A stretch of 64,000 bases of DNA, taken from contig CAKPEG010000001.1 in the NCBI GenBank assembly GCA_934149275.1, forward strand, positions 111,041-175,040, in the 5' to 3' direction. Positions 26,452 through 36,017 of this stretch are shown piece by piece. This stretch comes from an uncultured Clostridia bacterium. GTDB taxonomy: Bacteria; Bacillota; Clostridia; TANB77; CAG-508. The notes under the pieces are model-generated. The model saw only the letters and a program-made list of their open reading frames with translations, had not been told where the DNA came from and searched no databases. How positions within the stretch are numbered: the first letter of the stretch is position 1; the number at the start of each line of letters is the position of its first letter. Both the position numbers and the translations under genes were made by a program.

Positions 26452-27717
26452 CTATTTTAAAGTTTTTGCTAATTCTTTTGCTTGAATCATACAATCCTCC
26501 ATTGAACAATACGTCCAAGCGCCATATCTTCCAATAGTATATACTCCTTCATTTTTCCACTCTTTTTGCAATTTTCTAATTTTATTATCCGTTTTTTCAT
26601 TAATATGAACATACGCAGGATTCATAACTATTGAAACATATTCCTCTAATTTTGTATCATTATCAATTATGCCGTTTTTCAATAAATTTTCTAATGTCAT
26701 TTTCAATTGTTCATCAATATCTATTTTCTCATCTTTATCAAAACCAATTTCAATATACATACTTAATTTATTTGAATCAAGTATATTATCATAAAAACCT
26801 ATACGATAATAATTAACATTTTTATCTGGAATATACATCCAATGTTCATTTATATATTTAGATTTTTTATTAAATCCTAAATTAAAAACAAGCACCTTAT
26901 TATAAGATAATTTATTTTGTAATTCTTTTATTTTTTCATCATTTATTAAACTCATAAAAATATTCAAAGGAGCTGTATTAATTAAATACTCATATTTGTA
27001 TTCCTGTCCGTCTTGAGTTTTAGCAATCTTATTATTCAAATCTATTGATACAATATGTGTATTTAATTTTATTTTACTCTTATCCAATTTATTATATAAA
27101 ATATTTATAAAAGAACCAGCACCATTTCTAGGATATAAAAATTTATTATTATATGATACTTCATCTTTATTTTTTTTCATATTATCAATAATTTGTTTTT
27201 TATCCGCATAAGGAAAAAATCTTCCCATAGCATCTTTATCAAGTTTATGTAAATCACATGCATACAATTTTTCATTATATGGTTTCAAAAATTTTTCAAC
27301 AATTGACTTTCCAAATTTTCCATATAACATATCTAAAAAATTATCATAATCATCTTTTTCTTCTTTGTTAAATAAATCATATAAACAATCAATAAATTCT
27401 TGTTTTTCCAGCTGATGTATATTAGTCTGAAAAGGATAATCCACCAATTGATTTTTATATAGTATTTTTGTACACTTATCTTTTCTTATAATATCTTCTG
27501 AATTTACCTCATCCAAAAAAATCTTTTTAAACTCATCTGTTTTAAAGTGAAAAAAATGTCCAGCATAATCCCAAATAAAATCACCTTTTCTAATTGTTCT
27601 ACAATACCCACCTACTTCAGATTCCTTTTCTAAAATCATATAATCATTTTTTATATAATTAGCAAACGTTAATCCTGAAATACCTGCTCCTATAATTAAA
27701 TATTTAATATTTTCCAT
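26452..27717 (-). CDS. FAD-dependent oxidoreductase resembling UDP-galactopyranose mutase
   Basis: A 421-residue flavoprotein with the dinucleotide loop IIGAGISGLTFA (residues 8-19), EKESEVGGYCRTI, and the FPYADKKQI and RYGAW..CSMEDCM motifs. It belongs to the amine-oxidase/UDP-galactopyranose mutase group, often annotated as protoporphyrinogen-oxidase-like in polysaccharide clusters. In this operon of glycosyltransferases a sugar-ring or sugar-oxidation step is most likely. True UGM residues cannot be confirmed by eye. GAGGTGA precedes the start. Confidence 0.75.
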   Translation of the reverse strand: MENIKYLIIGAGISGLTFANYIKNDYMILEKESEVGGYCRTIRKGDFIWDYAGHFFHFKTDEFKKIFLDEVNSEDIIRKDKCTKILYKNQLVDYPFQTNIHQLEKQEFIDCLYDLFNKEEKDDYDNFLDMLYGKFGKSIVEKFLKPYNEKLYACDLHKLDKDAMGRFFPYADKKQIIDNMKKNKDEVSYNNKFLYPRNGAGSFINILYNKLDKSKIKLNTHIVSIDLNNKIAKTQDGQEYKYEYLINTAPLNIFMSLINDEKIKELQNKLSYNKVLVFNLGFNKKSKYINEHWMYIPDKNVNYYRIGFYDNILDSNKLSMYIEIGFDKDEKIDIDEQLKMTLENLLKNGIIDNDTKLEEYVSIVMNPAYVHINEKTDNKIRKLQKEWKNEGVYTIGRYGAWTYCSMEDCMIQAKELAKTLK

Positions 27718-27730
27718 ATTTCACCTCATA

Positions 27731-29002
27731 TTATTTTAATATTCTATCTATTGTATTATCAAAAGATTTTGCAACATATTCAGAATTAAAATTATTTCTA
27801 TATTCTTCATTAATTTCACTTTTATAATTTTGATAAATCATTAACCATAAATAATTTTTAATTTCTTGAACACTATATGTAACCATTAATGAATTCATAT
27901 TTTGTAAAATATCTGCACTAATGCCATTTTGCATTGTTATCGCAAAAATTTGACTATTACTTCCAATATAATCTGCTAATTTGGCTGCAAAAAATATATT
28001 AGTATCTAACACAGATGTAAGATTAGCATCAAAATGAATTAACCAATCAGATTCTTGCATTATTTTCAAACTTTCTAAATAAGATACAGACTTCTTAACT
28101 TTTACAATATCAGTAAGTTCATTATCAATTATATATACCTTATCCTTTGAATCCATATTTCCATAAAAACGAACTTCAATTTTTTCGTTTAAATTACTAT
28201 CTTCTTTCAATAATTCTGATAAAGCCTTAAATAATAATCTTGGACTCCTTAAATCATCTAAATGTCCTACATATGTCATAATAAGTTTTCTGTGTTCTTT
28301 CTTTTGGTTTAAAGGATATAAATCTTCGGCAAAAGAATGATTAATAATCATCGATTCTCCTTTATATTTTTTTCTATCCTTACCTAACATAAAATCTCTC
28401 TGATAACAACTATTAAAAATATAATAATCAGCAGCATTTAAAATCTTTTTTTGCAATACCTCTTCATTATGAAAACTTCTATAATGAAATTTTTTATATC
28501 TAATTTTAAATAAAATATTCTTATAAATTCTTCTTGGAGATATAACATTTCTTAATTTTAGTCTATAATAATTTCTCAATGCAAATGGATTATATGCTCC
28601 TTCACGTATTTTTAATTCTGTATACGGATTATCTGCTATTGGGTCGCCAAATGAAGCTATCCATTTAACTTTCGGATTTATTTTTTTTATTTTTAATCCA
28701 ATCTTATGTGATTCAGGTGGCATAGATCTAGTCATAACAATATCATATTTATTAATATTTTTCTTATAATACTCTACAGCATCATTTTCCCAATCTTTTA
28801 AATTATCCGCATTTGATAATATAGATTTTACGTTTTCCGCTTCTGGCAAATAATCTTTATTTCCATATGACCATAAATCAACTTTTTTTTGTGTAAAAAC
28901 ATCATATTCATATTTTGATTTTCGTAACAATTTATACGTAACCAATCCTTCTGAAGAATTTACTGGTGGGAAAAACCAGCTAATTACTAAAATTCTTTTC
29001 AT
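27731..29002 (-). CDS. GT-B glycosyltransferase (GT4-like)
   Basis: A 423-residue protein beginning MKRILVISWFFPPVNSSEG, the acceptor-binding Gly/Pro loop typical of GT4 enzymes, with DIVMTRSMPPESH and WIASFGDP in the first Rossmann domain. LIMTYVGHLDDLRSPRLLFKAL begins the second. The final part (SDWLIHFDANL...FFAAKLADYIGS) replaces the usual PxxxEGFGL loop, so it is a divergent member. It probably transfers a sugar during surface polymer synthesis. It starts 6 bp after the frameshifted GT2 gene. Confidence 0.8.
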   Translation of the reverse strand: MKRILVISWFFPPVNSSEGLVTYKLLRKSKYEYDVFTQKKVDLWSYGNKDYLPEAENVKSILSNADNLKDWENDAVEYYKKNINKYDIVMTRSMPPESHKIGLKIKKINPKVKWIASFGDPIADNPYTELKIREGAYNPFALRNYYRLKLRNVISPRRIYKNILFKIRYKKFHYRSFHNEEVLQKKILNAADYYIFNSCYQRDFMLGKDRKKYKGESMIINHSFAEDLYPLNQKKEHRKLIMTYVGHLDDLRSPRLLFKALSELLKEDSNLNEKIEVRFYGNMDSKDKVYIIDNELTDIVKVKKSVSYLESLKIMQESDWLIHFDANLTSVLDTNIFFAAKLADYIGSNSQIFAITMQNGISADILQNMNSLMVTYSVQEIKNYLWLMIYQNYKSEINEEYRNNFNSEYVAKSFDNTIDRILK

Positions 29003-29008
29003 TTTTTC

Positions 29009-29221
29009 TTATCCTCTCAATACCTTACTTATAAAATTAATCCATTTACTAAAAAAATTAGGATATAAACGTGTAAATATAAATTTTGTTTTTCTATTAT
29101 ATCTTACCTGTCCAATATTAGCTAATTTTTTATATAGTTCCTGATCTAAATTTAATAAATACCTATCAAAGTTTTTTATGTCTTCATAAATTTGTTTACT
29201 TCCGCTTTTTACAATATACAC
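29009..29221 (-). pseudogene. C-terminal piece of the GT2 gene, out of frame
   Basis: This 70-codon frame (YIVKSGSKQIYEDIKNFDRY...) has only a GTG at 29221 and no ribosome-binding site. It lies +1 to the upstream GT2 frame and overlaps its last 26 bp. Deleting one A from TGTAAAAAGCGG joins the two into CVYCKSGSKQIYEDIK, a natural helical C-terminal extension of a protein of about 342 residues. It is best read as the tail of the same gene. Confidence 0.6.
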
Positions 29222-30038
29222 AATAAATATAATAATGTGTTGTTATCATATAATACAAAATTAAAGATATATATTCTCTCTTATTTTCAGAAAACATTTC
29301 TTTTCTATCAGCATAATATTCTAATAAAAATTTCAAAACCTTTTCATGATTAGCTCTATTTTTTACAAAATTAGATAAATTCATACTCTGATCTGGTCGA
29401 CCTATAAAATATCTGTAAATATCCATATTCCAAAACTTAAATGTTTTTAGCTCACTCACTGGCATAATATTATATTGCATATCAACATAGAAAGTTTTTT
29501 CAAATAATTTAACTTTTGCTTTTCTTAAACATTCTGTTTTGTATGTAGATGTAGCCATAACAAAATATTCTCCATTTAATTTAGCCAAATCAAATTTATC
29601 AAAATCGTAAATAACATCATTCTCTAAATCTTTATACTCTAGATAAATTGATTCTCCACTATAGGCCATTTCTTTTCGATAATTAGTAACTACTAAATCC
29701 ACATCTTCATTCTTCAGACCATTAACAAACATCCCAAACTCAGATGAATTAAACCAATCATCACTGTCTAATACTCTAAAATATTTTCCAGTTGCTTTGA
29801 CTAACCCTGCGTTTACAGCAGAACCATGACCTCCATTTTCTTTATCAACAACAACTACTGTATTGGGATACTTTTTCTCATATTCTCGCATTATTTTCAA
29901 AGAATTATCTTTGCTTCCATCATTCACTAATATTACTTCAATATCTTCAATAACTTCATTTAACAATACTGAATCTAAACATCTACGTATATACTTTTCT
30001 GTGTTATATACAGGAACCACAATACTTAATACTTTCAT
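29196..30038 (-). CDS. GT2 glycosyltransferase, frame interrupted near C-terminus
   Basis: A 280-residue reading frame with a full GT2 GT-A domain: LSIVVPVYNTEKYIRRCLDS, VNDGSKDNS, VDKENGGHGSAVNAGL, and the DxD motif VLDSDDWF, then TATSTYKT-type acceptor region. The frame ends early (YCVYCKKRK) where an extra A in AAAAA seems to shift it; the rest continues in frame +1 (29009-29221). The catalytic domain is intact, so the shorter protein might still work. It would transfer a sugar in the ABC-exporter-linked glycan operon. TAGGAG precedes the start. Confidence 0.85.
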   Translation of the reverse strand: MKVLSIVVPVYNTEKYIRRCLDSVLLNEVIEDIEVILVNDGSKDNSLKIMREYEKKYPNTVVVVDKENGGHGSAVNAGLVKATGKYFRVLDSDDWFNSSEFGMFVNGLKNEDVDLVVTNYRKEMAYSGESIYLEYKDLENDVIYDFDKFDLAKLNGEYFVMATSTYKTECLRKAKVKLFEKTFYVDMQYNIMPVSELKTFKFWNMDIYRYFIGRPDQSMNLSNFVKNRANHEKVLKFLLEYYADRKEMFSENKREYISLILYYMITTHYYIYCVYCKKRK

Positions 30039-30046
30039 ATTATCTC

Positions 30047-30778
30047 CTAACCAATTTGACTTTTATAATATGCATCACATACTTCTTTAGCTTGTCCAAT
30101 TTGTTTAACATTTCCATGGTCAAGCCATACTACTCGATCACATAAATTTTTAATTTGATCAATTGAATGTGATACAAATAAAACTGTCGTACCTCCTCCT
30201 ATCATTGTTCTCATCTTCTTTTCACTCTTTTGTTGGAATGCAATGTCACCAACAGAAAGAATTTCATCAACAATTAATATTTCTGGATCAACAATTGTTG
30301 CTATAGAAAAAGCTAATCTTGCAACCATACCAGAAGAAAAATTTCTAACAGGTACATCTAAAAAATCACGTAATTCTGAAAAATCTACAATTTCATCAAA
30401 CTTTTCATCTATAAAACTTTTGGTATAACCTAAAACAGCACCATTTAAATAAATATTTTCTCTTGCTGTTAAATCCATATCAAATCCAGCACCTAACTCT
30501 ATCATTGGACAAATATTTCCATATATCTCTATATTTCCTTTAGTAGGCTTCATGACACCTGCAATCAATTTTAACAACGTTGACTTTCCAGCACCATTAG
30601 TTCCAATAAATCCAACAACTTCACCCTTTTTCACTTCAAAACTCACATCATTTAAAGCCCAAAATTCATTTTTTTTCTTTTTCTTTCTTTTAAGAAGATC
30701 AATAAAAAACTGTTTTAAAGAAAAATTTTTTTCTATTCCAAGATTAAATTTCATTGAAACATTATTTACCTTAATCAT
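30047..30778 (-). CDS. Polysaccharide/teichoic acid ABC exporter ATPase (TagH/Wzt-like)
   Basis: A 243-residue ATPase of the Wzt/TagH family: Walker A GTNGAGKST, Q-loop region, signature FSSGMVARLAFS (S in place of the usual Q after SG), Walker B ILIVDEILSVGD and H-loop VSHS. The N-terminal extension (VSMKFNLGIEKNFSLKQFF...) before WALNDVSFEV is typical of this subfamily. It lacks the C-terminal glycan-binding domain found in Wzt of O9a type. With the permease at 30790-31578 it should export an undecaprenyl-linked glycan. Confidence 0.92.
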   Translation of the reverse strand: MIKVNNVSMKFNLGIEKNFSLKQFFIDLLKRKKKKKNEFWALNDVSFEVKKGEVVGFIGTNGAGKSTLLKLIAGVMKPTKGNIEIYGNICPMIELGAGFDMDLTARENIYLNGAVLGYTKSFIDEKFDEIVDFSELRDFLDVPVRNFSSGMVARLAFSIATIVDPEILIVDEILSVGDIAFQQKSEKKMRTMIGGGTTVLFVSHSIDQIKNLCDRVVWLDHGNVKQIGQAKEVCDAYYKSQIG

Positions 30779-30789
30779 TTCAGCTCCTC

Positions 30790-31578
30790 CTATACATAAT
30801 AAATAAATTTGTCTTGATTTTTTCTAAACACAAAGACACCAATAATCAAAACAGCCAAAGATGACAATGCACAAATTCCAAAAGTAAACGCGCTTGGCAT
30901 TTCATTATACAAAATAACTCTTCTTATAAAATTAATATAATGATACATTGGATTCAACTTAAAGAAAAACTGTAATTCTGGTGAAATCATAGAAATATCA
31001 TACATAATAGGTGTTAAATATGTCCAAAGAGTAATTACTATTCCATAAATATAAAACATATCACGTAGAAAAACCGCTATAGTCGAAAGAATCAATCCCA
31101 TTCCAAAAGTGAATATAAATAAACATACATACGCATAAGGTAGTACTAGATGATATATATTTAATCCCGTTCCAGTAGCTAAAATAACAATATACAAAGG
31201 TATTAATGTTAGTAGAAAATTTATTCCAACAAATAAGCATTTAGAAAGAGGAAAAATATATTTAGGAATATATATTTTATTTATTAATGGGAAATTTGCT
31301 ACAACCGAACTCATTGCTAAATTTGAGGCTTCACTATAATAATTAAACATTATTAATCCACTCAATACATATACCAAATAATTAACTCCAGGAGTACTAA
31401 ATTTAAAAACATTTGAAAAAACTAAAGCCATAACTGCCATATTTAATACTGGATATAATAAACTCCAAACAATTCCTAAAACAGATCTTTTATACTTAAC
31501 TTTAAAATCTCTACTTATTAATTGTTGTAATAAAAATGAATATTTTTTAAAATTAATAACTATATTTTTTATTGACAT
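30790..31578 (-). CDS. Polysaccharide/teichoic acid ABC exporter permease (TagG/Wzm-like, ABC-2)
   Basis: A 262-residue membrane protein with about six helices and the ABC-2 export signature LISRDFKVKYKRSVLGIVWSLLYP near the N-terminus and a late NPMYHYINFIRR. I chose the ATG at 31578 because TAGGAGGG lies 10 bp before it; the longer frame adds an unrelated leader. It is first in the operon that continues through the ATPase, glycosyltransferases and mutase-like gene to cdd. A consensus promoter lies at 31607-31635. Confidence 0.92.
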   Translation of the reverse strand: MSIKNIVINFKKYSFLLQQLISRDFKVKYKRSVLGIVWSLLYPVLNMAVMALVFSNVFKFSTPGVNYLVYVLSGLIMFNYYSEASNLAMSSVVANFPLINKIYIPKYIFPLSKCLFVGINFLLTLIPLYIVILATGTGLNIYHLVLPYAYVCLFIFTFGMGLILSTIAVFLRDMFYIYGIVITLWTYLTPIMYDISMISPELQFFFKLNPMYHYINFIRRVILYNEMPSAFTFGICALSSLAVLIIGVFVFRKNQDKFIYYV

Positions 31579-31606
31579 TAATTTTATCCCTCCTAACCGC
31601 TTTGTA

Positions 31607-31635
31607 ATTATATAGTATATTAATATATTTTTCAA
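31607..31635 (-). promoter_or_regulatory. Promoter of the ABC exporter/glycan operon
   Basis: Minus-strand TTGAAA (31630-31635), a 17-bp spacer, then a perfect TATAAT (31607-31612). Confidence 0.75.
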
Positions 31636-31645
31636 CACAAAAAAA

Positions 31646-31677
31646 AAAGAATAAGAATTTTTTATTTCTCATTCTTT
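31646..31677 (-). terminator. Terminator of rpmE
   Basis: AAAGAATAAGAA (31646-31657) pairs with TTCTCATTCTTT (31666-31677) with one mismatch. About ten T follow on the minus strand, 27 bp past the rpmE stop. Confidence 0.8.
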
Positions 31678-31703
31678 CTTTTTTTGTAATAACCTCACAT
31701 TCA

Positions 31704-31904
31704 TTATTGTAATCCATATTTTTTCTTAAATCTATCAGCTCTACCACCAGTAGTTTCTCTCTTTAAGTTTCCAGTCCAGTATGGATGACATTTTGAACAT
31801 ATATCAACTTTCATATCTTTTTTTGTTGAATTTGTTTCCATTACGTTTCCACAAGCACATGTAATTGTTGTAGCTTCATAATTTGGATGTATTCCTTCTC
31901 TCAT
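31704..31904 (-). CDS. rpmE: Ribosomal protein bL31
   Basis: This 66-residue protein matches bL31: MREGIHPNYE, TITCACGN, the zinc-type cysteine pairs CACGN and CSKCHPYWTG, and RADRFKKKYGL. It is a 50S subunit protein of the zinc-binding form. The ATG at 31904 sits behind AGAGGTGA; the upstream GTG is not needed. Confidence 0.97.
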   Translation of the reverse strand: MREGIHPNYEATTITCACGNVMETNSTKKDMKVDICSKCHPYWTGNLKRETTGGRADRFKKKYGLQ

Positions 31905-31980
31905 GTAATTCACCTCTTCCTTACTTTTCTTAACAATATCTTTTATATATTAGCACAACTCTATTTTTTTTTCAATAGTT

Positions 31981-32187
31981 TTACTTATTTTTTGTTGTGT
32001 TTTTACCTTTTTGATTGTTAGTATCATCACCCTTTACTTGAGTAACAACATTTTCAACTTTATTTGAAACAGTACCTTTTACATTATCGCTAAAAGAAAC
32101 CCTTTTAACTAATTTTGATGTTATGTTGAATAAACAAGCAACGATTAATATAAAAAGACCTATTTTTCTCCACCATTTAGCTAACAT
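31981..32187 (-). CDS. Small membrane protein of unknown function
   Basis: A 68-residue protein with a basic N-terminus (MLAKWWRKIG), one hydrophobic helix (about 9-24) and a polar Lys/Asn-rich tail (KGDDTNNQKGKNTTKNK). AAAGGAG 7 bp before the ATG supports real translation. I know no family for it. It lies between the D,D-carboxypeptidase gene and rpmE on the same strand and may be a single-pass protein with an extracellular tail. Confidence 0.6.
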   Translation of the reverse strand: MLAKWWRKIGLFILIVACLFNITSKLVKRVSFSDNVKGTVSNKVENVVTQVKGDDTNNQKGKNTTKNK

Positions 32188-32259
32188 ATTAGTACTCCTT
32201 TCATTAAAGTTACACTATATATTATAATTGGAAAAACTCCATTTGTCAATTATAATTGC

Positions 32260-33471
32260 TTATTTTCTGAATAAATAAAACCATTTTTTCAAAATTCTCT
32301 TTCCCATTGTAAAAATATTTAATTTTCCGACTTCATTTTCTGCAACTAAATCCACGCTAGCTACTGCCTCACCATCTACCTTAAACTCAACCCTTCCAAG
32401 CACTTGACCTGCCTCAATAGGCGCAGAAATATTATCATTTATTATAATCTCCTGTTCAACATTACCTTCACTTTTTTTGTTCATAATTTTTCCAGACGTA
32501 TCTGCATATTTCACAGAAACCTCTGAAACAACACCTTTATTAATTGGTACATTCATTACCTCAACATCTTTTTCAGCAAACTTTTTATATTTAAAAGTAC
32601 TAAATCCATAATCCAGTAATTTTCTTGCACAACTAAACCTCTCCTTAGTAGAAGGCGCTCTCATAATAACAGCAATCAAAGATAAATCATCTCTTGTAGC
32701 ACTTGCAGATAAATTAAATAAAGCCAATGATGTTGAACCTGTTTTTAATCCAGTTGCTCCTTGATAATTTCTAATCAACTTATTAGTATTAACAAGCTCA
32801 GACTTTCCATCCCTAAGCGAATCCATCCATATTGTTGTATATTTCGTAATACTAGGATGATTTCTCAAAAGTTCTCTAGACATTACTGCAATATCATAAC
32901 TTGAAGTTTCATGTCCATCCTCATCAATTCCATGACAATTCTTAAATGTAGTATCATTCATTCCAAGCTCTTTAGCTCTTTCATTCATTCGATTTACAAA
33001 CATCTCTTCACTACCAGCAATATGCTCAGCCATAGCAACGGTACAATCATTAGCAGAAACAACGCAAATTGCCTTTAACATCTCATCAACAGTCAACTCT
33101 TCTCTTGTATCAAGCCAAATTTGAGAACCACCCATTGAAGAAGCTTTTTCACTACATGAAATCTTATCAGAATATGACAATCTTCCTGAATCAATTTCTT
33201 CCATTATTAATAAAATCGTCATAACTTTAGTAACACTAGCTGGGCGCAATTTCTCATGAGCATTATGTTCATACAAAACTTCACCAGTATCCTGCGAAAT
33301 CAATATAGCAGATTCACAAGATAAATCTAAGAAATTTTCTCCAACCTCTCCGGAAGTCTCCACAATTGAGTCTTCCGCCCATGTTGGAATTGTTAAATAA
33401 GTCGCATGACATACCTCTGTTATACATAAAAAGCATATACATAAAAAAGCGCAATATATTTTTCTTTTCAT
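32260..33471 (-). CDS. D-alanyl-D-alanine carboxypeptidase (S11, DacF/DacB-like)
   Basis: A 403-residue penicillin-binding protein: signal peptide (about 1-23), active site Ser79-x-x-Lys82 in RPASVTKVM, SANDC as the SxN motif and LKTGST as KTG. A C-terminal beta domain and a final amphipathic helix (MGKRILKKWFYLF) anchor it at the membrane. It removes the terminal D-Ala from peptidoglycan pentapeptides. In sporulating relatives DacF and DacB tailor forespore wall; which role applies here is not evident. Confidence 0.93.
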   Translation of the reverse strand: MKRKIYCAFLCICFLCITEVCHATYLTIPTWAEDSIVETSGEVGENFLDLSCESAILISQDTGEVLYEHNAHEKLRPASVTKVMTILLIMEEIDSGRLSYSDKISCSEKASSMGGSQIWLDTREELTVDEMLKAICVVSANDCTVAMAEHIAGSEEMFVNRMNERAKELGMNDTTFKNCHGIDEDGHETSSYDIAVMSRELLRNHPSITKYTTIWMDSLRDGKSELVNTNKLIRNYQGATGLKTGSTSLALFNLSASATRDDLSLIAVIMRAPSTKERFSCARKLLDYGFSTFKYKKFAEKDVEVMNVPINKGVVSEVSVKYADTSGKIMNKKSEGNVEQEIIINDNISAPIEAGQVLGRVEFKVDGEAVASVDLVAENEVGKLNIFTMGKRILKKWFYLFRK

Positions 33472-33562
33472 ATATCTATCTCCTCTATCTTTTTTTTAAT
33501 GTATATGCGAAAAAAAAATTAACTAGAACACATGCATGGTTATTTACTTTTTGATTATATAA

Positions 33563-33613
33563 AAAAGATGAAAATTAGCATACTTTTAAATATATGCCTC
33601 TCTTCATCTCTTT
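33563..33613 (-). terminator. Terminator of the M23 peptidase gene
   Basis: AAAAAGATGAA pairs with TTCATCTCTTTT, with an inner GCATA/TATGC stem. A T-rich run follows on the minus strand. It lies just past the stop at 33619. Confidence 0.65.
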
Positions 33614-33618
33614 TACTA

Positions 33619-34803
33619 TTATGGTAAATAATTCATTGGATTTACTCTATTGTTATACCCACCTGGAGCAACTCTAACCTCAAAATGCAAATGAGGACCT
33701 GACGAATTTCCCGTACTTCCTACTCTCATAATCTGTTGTCCCTGTTCAACTTTTTGACCTTGAGATACACAAATTGAACCAGCTTGTCCATGTGCATATA
33801 ATGTATACGTTCCATCATGGTGATTTATTATCACATAATTTCCATAACTATAATTTAAAGCTTGTGTCAATGTAACTGTACCTGATTTTACTGCATAAAC
33901 TGGTTGACCATTTATCCCGTGTGAACCAAAATCAACCGCACCGTGGTATGCATTACTTGGTGGTCCATAATACAAACCTGTTGTTATTGTAGAATAGGCT
34001 GTAGGAACTGGACAAATATATCCTCCTGGATTTGTTGTAGGTTCTTTTCCATTACTAGCATTATTATTTGTTTTTTCTGCATCTCTAATAGCATTCATAA
34101 TCTTTTTATCTTCTTCTCTCATCAAATCAATATTTTGCTGAATGCTTTTTTCTTCAGAAGATAATTGATCTAATTTTTGATTTTTTTGTTCTTTAGTATT
34201 ATTCAATTCTTGTTTCTTTAATTCTTGCTTTTCTTTTATTTCTTCTACCTCCTGTTTATTTTGTTCTAATACCAGCTTAGAGTTTTTAATCTGTTCTTTG
34301 GTATTTTTTACTTTTTCAATCAAAGCAATATCATTTTCTGTCATCTTTTCCAACATAAAATAATTAGATAAAAACGAAGTTAAACTATCTGAATTTAAAA
34401 GAACATCTAAATATTTCGTCTCACCAGTCTTGTATGAAGCCACTAATCTTTTCTTCAATAACTCTTCTTTTTCAGTTAATTCTCTCTCTGTTTTTTCTAA
34501 CTCTTTTTCCGTACTTTTTATATTTTCGTTAACATTCTGAAGATCCAAATTTAAATTATATATTTCTCCCTCACAACTCGAAATCTGTGAATTTAAATTA
34601 TCCAATTCTTTTTCTATTGAAGACATTTGACTTTTTATATTTTTTTGTTCATTCTCAGCTTTTTCAATTTCTTCTCTATTTTCTTGTTGTTGCTTTTTTA
34701 ATTGATCTGACGTATTCGCAAGCACTTTATAAACATTACATGAACATATTATTATAATCATACTAATTATTACTATACAAAATTTTCTTCTTATGTTTTT
34801 CAT
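33619..34803 (-). CDS. Murein hydrolase activator EnvC-like M23 peptidase
   Basis: A 394-residue secreted or anchored protein: N-terminal hydrophobic segment (about 9-28), long coiled coil of Glu/Lys/Gln heptads (about 35-245), then an M23/LytM domain. The zinc motifs are YHGAVDFG (His and Asp), YAHGQ and HLHFEV, all present, so it may be an active endopeptidase cutting peptidoglycan cross-bridges. It resembles EnvC/PcsB-type cell-separation proteins. Confidence 0.93.
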   Translation of the reverse strand: MKNIRRKFCIVIISMIIIICSCNVYKVLANTSDQLKKQQQENREEIEKAENEQKNIKSQMSSIEKELDNLNSQISSCEGEIYNLNLDLQNVNENIKSTEKELEKTERELTEKEELLKKRLVASYKTGETKYLDVLLNSDSLTSFLSNYFMLEKMTENDIALIEKVKNTKEQIKNSKLVLEQNKQEVEEIKEKQELKKQELNNTKEQKNQKLDQLSSEEKSIQQNIDLMREEDKKIMNAIRDAEKTNNNASNGKEPTTNPGGYICPVPTAYSTITTGLYYGPPSNAYHGAVDFGSHGINGQPVYAVKSGTVTLTQALNYSYGNYVIINHHDGTYTLYAHGQAGSICVSQGQKVEQGQQIMRVGSTGNSSGPHLHFEVRVAPGGYNNRVNPMNYLP

Positions 34804-34873
34804 AAACTCCTCCTATTCTATATATATTATTAGATATTTAAACTTAAAAAAAAGTTTCACATTTTATAAAAAA

Positions 34874-34903
34874 ACTAGAGCAACTTAAACAAATTGCTCT
34901 AGT
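34874..34903 (-). terminator. Terminator of the sigma/anti-sigma operon
   Basis: ACTAGAGCAA (34874-34883) pairs perfectly with TTGCTCTAGT (34894-34903). Seven T follow on the minus strand. Confidence 0.85.
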
Positions 34904-34991
34904 CCAACAGTAGGGTACTTTCTTAATTTACTTTTTTACTAGTGTATGTATCATCATTCATATACTCTAAATAAAAACATTTATGCTTCAC

Positions 34992-36017
34992 TTATTTATT
35001 TACCATAATAAAAGGGATATATGATTCATCATCCTTATGTTCTTTCCAAAAGTATAAAATTTGTGATTTTCCTTCAACTTTAACCAATTCCGCATAACTC
35101 ACCAAGGTTTTATATGAACCTTCTTCATTTCTTCTAATAACATAATATACACCATTTTTAAAAAGCACATCATAAATCGTTTTCATTTCTATCATTTCAT
35201 TATTTTGATAATCTGATACTCTTATATACAACTGTTTACCGTTTGTAGATTCTGATAAGAATTTATCTAAAATATCAATGTTTCCAGATTTAACTTCATT
35301 ATTTCCAATCACTAAATAAGTATTAGAATTTCTTGTGCTATCATCCAAATTCATTAAATTTTCTAATTCAGAATAATCATACTGTATCTTTATACTATCT
35401 CTTAATTTTTCTTTATTTATAATTGCAAATAATACATTGCTTTCATCATCATAATTAGGATTATCATTTTGATTTAATATTATATACGTCGTTTCACTAT
35501 CACAATTTACTTTTTCAACCTTCAAATCTTTTTCATGTAACTGTCTTTCGCTCATCCATGTCATAATAAAAAGTGCATTCTCTTTAAAATCATCTTCCGT
35601 CATATTAGGTAAATCACTTACTCGATTTTTGTATTCCATATATTTTTCATAATTTGTTATCACTTTATAAAAAGAATCATTTTCATCATCTCTTATCATA
35701 TCAGCCATTCGAAAATCTGTAGTAACATTCGTTATTCCACTTTCATCATCAAACAGACCTCTAGTTTCAATATTATTTTGATATATTAAATCTTCATTTA
35801 AGTTATTATATAAAGATACACCTGCAAAACAAATACCAGTTAATCCTAATATCATACTAATTATGCTTACAACCATTCTATAAATCCTATTTTTAATATC
35901 AATTGTTTTCAATTTATTTTTATTTTTTAAAGTCTCTCTAATCATATACTTATACGTATTTGGAAGGTCAATATCTTGTAACAATGAATTTTTTATACTA
36001 CTGTCTATTTCTTTCAT
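34992..36017 (-). CDS. Putative anti-sigma factor with one membrane helix
   Basis: A 341-residue protein: cytoplasmic N-terminus of about 48 residues, one transmembrane helix (about 49-70, VVSIISMILGLTGICFAG), and a large extracytoplasmic part of unknown fold rich in Asp/Asn. It overlaps the sigma-factor gene by 20 bp, behind AAAGGAGG, which is the usual arrangement for a membrane anti-sigma factor. The short N-terminal domain shows no clear zinc motif. The role is inferred from position and topology. Confidence 0.7.
   Translation of the reverse strand: MKEIDSSIKNSLLQDIDLPNTYKYMIRETLKNKNKLKTIDIKNRIYRMVVSIISMILGLTGICFAGVSLYNNLNEDLIYQNNIETRGLFDDESGITNVTTDFRMADMIRDDENDSFYKVITNYEKYMEYKNRVSDLPNMTEDDFKENALFIMTWMSERQLHEKDLKVEKVNCDSETTYIILNQNDNPNYDDESNVLFAIINKEKLRDSIKIQYDYSELENLMNLDDSTRNSNTYLVIGNNEVKSGNIDILDKFLSESTNGKQLYIRVSDYQNNEMIEMKTIYDVLFKNGVYYVIRRNEEGSYKTLVSYAELVKVEGKSQILYFWKEHKDDESYIPFIMVNK

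Noticed and set aside
31553..31747. 64-residue minus-strand ORF between rpmE and the exporter operon
   Set aside because: It covers the rpmE terminator and the exporter promoter and has no ribosome-binding site or plausible protein composition.
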